A stretch of 64,000 nt of DNA from Haliscomenobacter sp965225875. GTDB lineage: Bacteria > Bacteroidota > Bacteroidia > Chitinophagales > Saprospiraceae. Positions 59,135 through 64,000 of this stretch are shown here, one piece after another; the first letter of the stretch is position 1, and the number at the start of each line of letters is the position of its first letter. The notes beneath the pieces are model-generated. The model was given only the letters and a program-made list of their open reading frames with translations. It did no database searches and was not told the origin of the DNA. Made by a program: the position numbers and the translations under genes. The stretch is from the NCBI RefSeq assembly GCF_965225875.1, contig NZ_CBDDBS010000002.1:2790001-2854000 (forward strand), given 5' to 3'.

Positions 59135-59731
59135 CTAGTTCCATTCAAACGTTTCGATCATTTTTCGCAGGTCTTTTTTTACAAAATCGTACACGGGGGC
59201 CAATGAATCCGTGTTGATCTTGGTTTTAAAGTACAAGGAAGCCCGAAAGAAATGTTCTTTTTCATCCGTAATGAAAAATTGGAAAGGGGTTGCCGCAGGG
59301 CCTTCAATGGAAAAAACCATCCCTTGCAGGTCTGGGCCACGATTGATGCGTTCTTCTTCGATGTAATTGGCTTTTTTGTTGTGCCAGTCCACGAGTTCAA
59401 ATGCATCGGATTTGAGTTTATCCAGAGACTTCCCTACCCCAATTCTGGAGTAAGTGCAATAAATCCGGCACTCAAAATCTGGATAGTATAAATCAAACCA
59501 GCAGGGGTTATCAGGCTTTATACCGTTTTGCCCGGTGTCCTGCTGGACTACACTACAAGTAGGATATTGAAAAGTAAATGCACAGTAGTTTTCATCAAAA
59601 GGCCGAAAGGCTTTTTGTGGATAAATGACCCGAGGAAAGGCCCTTGGGCGTGGAATGGGTGTGGGCGCATCACAAGCTATTGCCAATCCAGCAATCGATA
59701 ATAAAAATGCAAAACGAAAGAGTAAGGCCAT
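59135..59731 (-). CDS. gldD: gliding motility lipoprotein GldD
   Basis: A 198-residue lipoprotein: signal segment with lipobox cysteine at GLAIACDAP, then a proline-rich linker PTPIPRPRAFPRVIYP typical of GldD. The mature domain has CAFTFQYPTCSVV, NPCWFDLYYPDFECRIY, LDKLKSDAFELVDWHNKKA (GldD's conserved helix), MVFSIEGPAATPFQFFITD and the end segment FRASLYFKTKINTDSLAPV. GldD is part of the gliding/T9SS machinery. Position next to ssb repeats the conserved ssb-gldE-gldD arrangement of Bacteroidota, but gldE is missing between them here. Probably co-transcribed with ssb. Confidence 0.85.
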   Translation of the reverse strand: MALLFRFAFLLSIAGLAIACDAPTPIPRPRAFPRVIYPQKAFRPFDENYCAFTFQYPTCSVVQQDTGQNGIKPDNPCWFDLYYPDFECRIYCTYSRIGVGKSLDKLKSDAFELVDWHNKKANYIEEERINRGPDLQGMVFSIEGPAATPFQFFITDEKEHFFRASLYFKTKINTDSLAPVYDFVKKDLRKMIETFEWN

Positions 59732-59810
59732 GTATTTAAATCAGCATGCGGCCATAACATCGCAAAGTCTGAGGGCTTAATCCTTTGACTTTGCGATGTA
59801 TGCCTGTAAA

Positions 59811-60284
59811 CTAAAAGGGCAAATCATCATCTGCCGTTACGGGTGCTTCCTCAGCAGAAGTGGGCATCGGCGCTTCACTAACGCTGGAAGTATTGTTGCG
59901 ATTGTATGGATCGTCTTTTTCGGAAGGGAAATAGTTGCTGTTGCCGCCTGTGCCACCCTTACGCGCGTCTACGATACGGAAATACTCGCCAACCACCTCT
60001 GTGGTTTTGCGGTTATTGCCTTCTTTGTCTTGCCAGGTGCGATGCGTCAACTTACCTTCCAGATAAATCATCATACCTTTTTTCAAGTTCTTTTCGGCCC
60101 GTTCAGCAACTGAGCGCCACAAAATAATGTCGTGCCATTCGGTCAGATCCTGCCAGTTGCCCTCTTTGTCCTTGTAACTTTCACTTGTAGCCAGTGAAAA
60201 CTTGGCTACCATTGCACCATTTTCCAAACTGCGGACTTCGGGGTCGCGTCCCAAGTTGCCAATGAGAATTACACGATTTACCAT
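59811..60284 (-). CDS. ssb: single-stranded DNA-binding protein
   Basis: A 157-residue OB-fold protein. The N-terminal 105 residues show MVNRVILIGNLGRDPEVR, FSLATSESYKDKEGN, EWHDIILWRSVAERAEKNLK and KGMMIYLEGKLTHRTW. A Gly/Asn/Ser/Pro-rich linker follows and the acidic C-terminal peptide DDDLPF, which recruits repair and replication partners. Upstream of gldD by 79 nt on the same strand. Confidence 0.95.
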   Translation of the reverse strand: MVNRVILIGNLGRDPEVRSLENGAMVAKFSLATSESYKDKEGNWQDLTEWHDIILWRSVAERAEKNLKKGMMIYLEGKLTHRTWQDKEGNNRKTTEVVGEYFRIVDARKGGTGGNSNYFPSEKDDPYNRNNTSSVSEAPMPTSAEEAPVTADDDLPF

Positions 60285-60455
60285 TGTTTTAAATTTTTAT
60301 AAATTTACAACAAAGTAAAACAAAAAGCTATACCCCCGCACTACCATTTTTCATTTTTTTGTTCCCGCGCAGTTTGGGCAAAAAGAAGGCAGTCCAAAAG
60401 TATAGCTATTTGATAAACAGTGCTGTATAAAAAAGATCGAGTTCCTTTTTGTACC

Positions 60456-61532
60456 TTATTCCTCTTCGGAATGCTTCGAACGGGTACCGTGGATCAAGCG
60501 ATGAGGATTGGCAATGTTCAAATTGATCGTATCCTTTGGCGCTGAATTGATGCTTTCCCACAACAAATCCTTGAGTTCCATCAGGCCCTGTTCGGCTACG
60601 GCGGAGATGAACAAATGTGGAATATCTTTCGGAATAGTGGGCAGTAGCATTTCTTTTAGCTCATCGTCGATCAGGTCTGCCTTGGTAATGGCCAACAATC
60701 GGGGTTTGTCCAACAATTCCGGGTTGTACACCCGCAGCTCATTCTCCAAAATCTGGTATTCCCGATTGATGTCGTCGGTATCGGCAGGTACCATGAACAG
60801 GAGCGTTGAATTGCGCTCGATGTGGCGCAAAAAACGCAAACCCAAACCTTTGCCCTCACTGGCGTGCTCGATGATCCCCGGTATATCGGCCATCACGAAG
60901 GATTTTCCATCGCGGTAAGGCACAATCCCCAGGTTAGGCGTCAGGGTAGTAAAGGGATAATCGCCAATTTTGGGCTTGGCCGCCGAAATCACGGACAAGA
61001 GGGTCGATTTACCTGCATTTGGAAAGCCAACCAAACCTACGTCCGCCAATACCTTCAGCTCCAGAATTTTCCATTCTTCAAGCCCTGGCCCGCCCGGTTG
61101 GGCATGGCTGGGTGTTTGGTTGGTGGGGGATTTAAAAAAGGCATTGCCTTTGCCACCTTGGCCACCCGGTGTGATGATTTTTATTTCATCGTGTTCGGTG
61201 ATTTCGAATTCGATCTCGCCCGTTTCTGCGTCCTTGGCTACCGTGCCCAGTGGAACGTCCAGAATGACGTCCTCACCATCGGCGCCCGTACAATTGCCAC
61301 CCCGGCCGTTGCCGCCCGCTTTAGCAATCACGTGCTTGCGGTATTTGAGGGACAGCAGGGTCCACACGTTGCGATTGCCCCGCAGGATGATGTGCCCACC
61401 CCGGCCGCCATCGCCGCCGTCAGGGCCTCCCTTTGCCGTCATTTTGTCCTGAAGAAAATGAACAGATCCTGATCCCCCCGCGCCAGAACGGCAACAAATT
61501 TTCACATAATCTACAAAGTTCTGTTCAGCCAC
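60456..61532 (-). CDS. obgE: Obg family GTPase
   Basis: A 358-residue ribosome-associated GTPase. The N-terminal glycine-rich Obg fold (CCRSGAGGSGSVHFLQ, GGPDGGDGGRGGHIILRG) is followed by the G domain: G1 GFPNAGKSTLLS, G2 GDYPFTTLTP, G3 MADIPGI, G4 AITKADL. A short lysine/glutamate tail (SKHSEEE) follows. The start is a GTG at 61532 giving (M)AEQNFVDYVK, the normal family start; the longer frame runs back into the upstream hairpin repeat and is not real. It follows adk in the same direction across that hairpin. Confidence 0.93.
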   Translation of the reverse strand: MAEQNFVDYVKICCRSGAGGSGSVHFLQDKMTAKGGPDGGDGGRGGHIILRGNRNVWTLLSLKYRKHVIAKAGGNGRGGNCTGADGEDVILDVPLGTVAKDAETGEIEFEITEHDEIKIITPGGQGGKGNAFFKSPTNQTPSHAQPGGPGLEEWKILELKVLADVGLVGFPNAGKSTLLSVISAAKPKIGDYPFTTLTPNLGIVPYRDGKSFVMADIPGIIEHASEGKGLGLRFLRHIERNSTLLFMVPADTDDINREYQILENELRVYNPELLDKPRLLAITKADLIDDELKEMLLPTIPKDIPHLFISAVAEQGLMELKDLLWESINSAPKDTINLNIANPHRLIHGTRSKHSEEE

Positions 61533-61568
61533 ACTGCATAGTTGAGGAGTTGAAGGAAGTTGAGGAAG

Positions 61569-61650
61569 GTTGAGAAGTTGAGGCTGCCGCAGCATCTTGC
61601 ACCTCGACTTCGCTCGGTGACCGACGCTGCGGCAGCCTCAACTTCTCAAC
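61569..61650. repeat. long-hairpin intergenic repeat, GTTGAG type with the conserved CTCGACTTCGCTCGGTGACC loop
   Basis: Core arms 61569-61593 and 61626-61650 pair perfectly over 25 bp (AGAAGTTGAGGCTGCCGCAG within them), with further imperfect GTTGAG units outward to about 61541 and 61667. The 32-nt loop contains GCACCTCGACTTCGCTCGGT, the same loop core as in the hairpins at 10860 and 30032, while the arm's GAGGCTGCCGCAGC resembles the inner stem of the hairpins at 25699 and 41146. It lies between adk and obgE (co-directional). Confidence 0.88.
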
Positions 61651-61673
61651 TTCTCAACCTTCTCAACCCATGA

Positions 61674-62246
61674 TTAAAGACTATCTATCTCCGCGCACAA
61701 GCGCTCGAAAATTTCTTCAATTTCCCCAACGCCATTGATTTTAATTGAGCGACCATATTCGTCGTAAAAATCAAAAACGGGGGAGGTTTCAGCTTTGTAT
61801 ACCGCGATGCGTTTGCGAATGACATCTTCACTGGCATCGTCGGCACGTCCTGATGTTTTGCCTCTATTGCTTAAACGGTCCACGAGTTCTTCATCGGGTA
61901 CCTCCAACATGATCAATTTTGAAATGCGCTCATCCTTTTCATCCATCAGCGCATTCAAAGCTTCACTTTGGGGAATGGTACGAGGGAAACCATCAAAAAT
62001 ATACCCGGCTACGTCGGGATTGGCTTCCACTTTATTGCGCAACATTCCAATGGTCACAGAGTCAGGCACCAACATGCCCCGATCCATGAAACTTTTGGCT
62101 TCCAGTCCGAGGGGGGTACTATTTCCTATTTCATAACGAAAAAGATCACCTGTAGAAATGTGCAAGAGCTGATACTTATCAACCAGTTTAGCCGCTTGGG
62201 TTCCTTTACCTGATCCTGGAGGACCAAAGAGTATCAAATTGATCAT
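61674..62246 (-). CDS. adk: adenylate kinase
   Basis: A 190-residue enzyme interconverting 2 ADP with ATP and AMP. The P-loop GPPGSGKGTQA (residues 7-17), ISTGDLFRYEIG, AMP-binding LVPDSVTIGML, GYIFDGFPRTIPQ and the LID region RLSNRGKTSGRADDAS are present; the LID is the short type without zinc cysteines. Length matches Bacteroidota Adk proteins. It precedes obgE on the minus strand with a hairpin between them. Confidence 0.94.
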   Translation of the reverse strand: MINLILFGPPGSGKGTQAAKLVDKYQLLHISTGDLFRYEIGNSTPLGLEAKSFMDRGMLVPDSVTIGMLRNKVEANPDVAGYIFDGFPRTIPQSEALNALMDEKDERISKLIMLEVPDEELVDRLSNRGKTSGRADDASEDVIRKRIAVYKAETSPVFDFYDEYGRSIKINGVGEIEEIFERLCAEIDSL

Positions 62247-62298
62247 GTTTAAAGTAGGTTTTGCGTAGCAAAAGAAGCAAAAGTTATTGAAAAAATTA

Positions 62299-62418
62299 AG
62301 GGTTTGAAAGTTATTAATTAACCTTCAAACCCTCAAGTGATTCATTTGGCAAAAGTTGAGGGGTTAAAAAACGGCACTTCGGCTTAGCTCAGTGGCTGTT
62401 TTTTAACTCCCTCAACTT
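62299..62418. repeat. two hairpins between the NlpC/P60 gene and adk, the second of the GTTGAG conserved-loop type
   Basis: A first stem AGGGTTTGAAAGTT / AACCTTCAAACCCT (62299-62312 and 62320-62333; one mismatch) is followed by a second with arms 62353-62372 (AAGTTGAGGGGTTAAAAAAC) and 62398-62418, differing by one bulge. Its 25-nt loop GGCACTTCGGCTTAGCTCAG-TGGCT is a diverged version of the conserved loop of the hairpins at 10860, 30032 and 61569. The genes on either side run in the same direction. Confidence 0.8.
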
Positions 62419-62423
62419 AAGTT

Positions 62424-63092
62424 TTACCTTCTTGGACCGATCGAAAAGCACCGAGTTTCAATTTCGGCAATCAAACCCATGGGTTCAATTGTTTCTTCGG
62501 GCACCAAGTTGAGCTGAGCAGTTACTACCTGAGCGGCAGTGGGTGCAGGAGCCACCTGCATGACTTGTGGGCCATACAACCCAACAAAGTCGGCTTTTTG
62601 TACAATTCTTCGTGCGGAAACGCTTTTGGCGTTCCAGTAGCTTGATTCATTCAGATTGTCGATAGCGACGCCTTTGGAGCAGCAGCTATGGATGAATCTG
62701 AGGCCATTTTCATCGTTGGAGTAAACCATGGCGACGTGAAAAACCCTGCTGTTGGCCGAACGGCGGAAAAAAAGCAGATCACCAGGCTGTGCAGCGCTCA
62801 GTTCAATTTTTTCGCCTTCCAGTTCCTGGGCGCGAGATGAACGTGAAACGTTGACTTTAAAATGAGCCAAAACGTAGGAAGTAAACCCGGAGCAGTCAAA
62901 ACCGGTTACCGGAGAATATCCGGCGTAACGGTATGGCAACCCCATGTAAAGTTGTGCATAATCCAGAACGTCCTTGCGAAATCGCTTTTCTGCTTCTGCT
63001 ACCGTTGTAGGCAGATCTGCAGGAATAGATACGTTAAGCGTCGTAGGTGCACAAGTTCCTAAGGCTAAACAAGTAGTTAATACTTCTAGCAT
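62424..63092 (-). CDS. C40 family (NlpC/P60) peptidase
   Basis: A 222-residue cysteine peptidase predicted to cut cell-wall peptides. The catalytic cysteine is in TGFDCSGFTSYVLAHF, preceded by YMGLPYRYAGYSP. The catalytic histidine is in RVFHVAMVYS, and a third polar residue follows at RFIHSCC. The very N-terminus (MLEVLTTCLALGTCAP) is only weakly hydrophobic, so export is uncertain. It is divergent from the MFS gene across 303 bp and followed by the hairpin region before adk. Confidence 0.88.
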   Translation of the reverse strand: MLEVLTTCLALGTCAPTTLNVSIPADLPTTVAEAEKRFRKDVLDYAQLYMGLPYRYAGYSPVTGFDCSGFTSYVLAHFKVNVSRSSRAQELEGEKIELSAAQPGDLLFFRRSANSRVFHVAMVYSNDENGLRFIHSCCSKGVAIDNLNESSYWNAKSVSARRIVQKADFVGLYGPQVMQVAPAPTAAQVVTAQLNLVPEETIEPMGLIAEIETRCFSIGPRR

Positions 63093-63212
63093 ATAATAAG
63101 TACGTTGGTTCGCATGAATGATTTATGTATGGGACTACATGGGATGTGTAACTGGGTGATTATTTGACAAATATGTTCGGATGGGACCGATGCAAAGATA
63201 AAGCAAAATTTC

Positions 63213-63248
63213 TGAAAGTTTCACCACTTGAAAGTGTTAAAACTTTCA
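63213..63248. promoter_or_regulatory. nested palindrome in the NlpC/P60 - MFS divergent region
   Basis: The 303-bp gap 63093-63395 contains TGAAAGTTT (63213-63221) and AAACTTTCA (63240-63248) as perfect outer arms, with CACTT-GA-AAGTG (63225-63236) as a perfect inner palindrome. A separate inverted repeat GGCGAA-AA-TTCGCC is at 63307-63320. These are candidate operators for the divergent genes. I see no gene in the gap. Confidence 0.4.
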
Positions 63249-63395
63249 ATTTGCTCATTTTCAAGTAATTACAGGGAAAATTTGTTGAAAAAAGACTAAA
63301 AAAACTGGCGAAAATTCGCCTCATGGGAGTGGAAAAAGTTGAACATTGGCAAGATAGGAAATTTGTTTTGGATTTCGTACATCAATCTAAATAAA

Positions 63396-64000
63396 ATGTC
63401 TACTTTCCGAAAAAAAGGAAGTCAATCCATGGAAAAAAACACCAATGAATCCGGCTCTTTAGCGATTCCTTTTGTAAAAAATCAACCCCGTATCCTGCAA
63501 GGTTGGGCTTTTTTTGACTGGGCCAACAGTGCTTATGCGCTCGTGATAACCGTAGCAATCTTTCCGGGCTATTTTTTGCACGTTACTGCCGACGAGGTCA
63601 AAATTTTGGGGTTAAAGATCAGTGATGGTACCCTGTATTCCTTTTCTTTGTCCTTTGCCTACTTGCTGATTGCCCTGGTTTCACCCCTACTTTCCGGAAT
63701 TGCCGATTATGGAGGGCGCAAAAAAGTTTTCCTGCGCTTTTTTACCACATTAGGTGCACTGGCTTGCATTGGTTTGTTGTTTTTTACGGACATGAAAACG
63801 CTCTGGGTTGGGGTCACCTGTTTTATCCTGGCTACCATCGGTTTTTCGGGTGGGCTGGTTTTTTACAATGCCTTTTTGCCGGAGATCGCAACGGAGGATC
63901 GTTACGACAAAGTGAGCGCGACGGGGTTTAGTTACGGCTTTGCGGGGAGTATCATTTTGCTGGTGACGAACCTGATCGTGATTCAGAACTTCGAGTGGTT
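63396..64000 (+). CDS. MFS transporter of the UMF1/Atg22-like group, 3'-truncated by the window edge
   Basis: The frame opens with ATG 63396 (MSTFRKKGSQS) or ATG 63429 (MEKNTNESG) and stays open to the right edge, so only about the first 200 residues are visible. It has ILQGWAFFDWANSAYALVIT, SFSLSFAYLLIALVSPLLSG followed by IADYGGRKKV (the MFS loop 2-3 motif), and GGLVFYNAFLPEIA with DKVSATGFSYGFAGSI, which are characteristic of UMF1-family transporters. Five to six membrane helices are visible. Substrate unknown. Confidence 0.85.
   Translation, partial: MSTFRKKGSQSMEKNTNESGSLAIPFVKNQPRILQGWAFFDWANSAYALVITVAIFPGYFLHVTADEVKILGLKISDGTLYSFSLSFAYLLIALVSPLLSGIADYGGRKKVFLRFFTTLGALACIGLLFFTDMKTLWVGVTCFILATIGFSGGLVFYNAFLPEIATEDRYDKVSATGFSYGFAGSIILLVTNLIVIQNFEW

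Noticed and set aside
61533..61595. 21-codon N-terminal extension of obgE
   Set aside because: It translates the hairpin repeat (LLNLPQLPSTPQL), while the family start is the GTG at 61532.
1..64000. tRNA, rRNA, riboswitch, origin or integrase attachment site
   Set aside because: Intergenic regions were read for cloverleaf, riboswitch-like or att-like patterns and nothing convincing was found. A covariance-model scan would be decisive but could not be run.

Overview
The window looks like chromosomal DNA from a Bacteroidota bacterium, most likely a Saprospiria member (Haliscomenobacter-like; this placement is an inference). Supporting signs are type IX secretion and gliding genes (porQ, porZ, gldD), a type A T9SS sorting domain, Bacteroidota promoters (TTTG-N19-TAnnTTTG upstream of recA), an OMP_b-brl_3-type outer membrane receptor, a CrtYcd-type lycopene cyclase, and nearly no Shine-Dalgarno sequences.

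Layout. 1-945 is the tail of a beta-rich hypothetical protein. 1042-7590 (minus) is an exopolysaccharide block: two tandem family 2 glycosyltransferases, a Wzy-like polymerase, porQ, a MORN-repeat lipoprotein and UDP-glucose dehydrogenase. 7838-16876 is core metabolism and envelope: thioredoxin-like protein, porZ, nadD, uppS, M3 oligopeptidase, a WecA/TagO-type transferase, crcB and tryptophan 2,3-dioxygenase. 16968-25267 is an AT-rich accessory island. 25513-41113 holds GH127, coaD, pruA, a GNAT enzyme, a polysaccharide-related minus-strand operon (DUF1080, alginate-lyase family, sugar isomerase, secreted propeller-like protein), an outer-membrane receptor, a DUF2911-TPR protein and an esterase. 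41348-46393 holds a Nudix-type regulator, a scar of two broken genes between two inverted palindromic elements, ogt, hisIE, a putative nuclease and a NIPSNAP protein. 46424-53109 is the histidine-utilisation locus (LysR divergent from hutH-hutU-hutI-hutG). 53176-64000 holds recA, a carotenoid operon (crtI-crtB-lycopene cyclase), a LysE exporter, gldD-ssb, obgE, adk, an NlpC/P60 peptidase and a truncated MFS transporter.

The best candidate for an undescribed system is the overlapping operon at 22244-17316 (minus): a complete cytosine-5 DNA methyltransferase, an 818-residue protein with two GHKL ATPase modules (an N-terminal MutL/Hsp90/MORC-like one and a C-terminal histidine-kinase-like one joined by a charged coiled coil), and a receiver-domain protein whose all-helical C-terminus carries an R-N-x3-H motif typical of HEPN ribonuclease toxins. 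It reads as a phosphorelay- or ATPase-gated toxin next to a modification enzyme. Upstream lie a decayed IS5-type transposase and an NTPase with an N-terminal EAD11-like domain and a NACHT module; downstream is an orphan XisI. Together they form a defence island.

The second notable theme is intergenic hairpins. At least ten gaps carry long, nearly perfect inverted repeats whose arms are built of 8-11 bp tandem units (GTTGARAA, CTAAGGTG, CACAAAGGA, ACGGATGCC), with loops of repeated size (26 or 16 nt) and, in one family, conserved loop sequence. They fill gaps in convergent, divergent and co-directional settings, including inside the hut operon, so they are not simply terminators.
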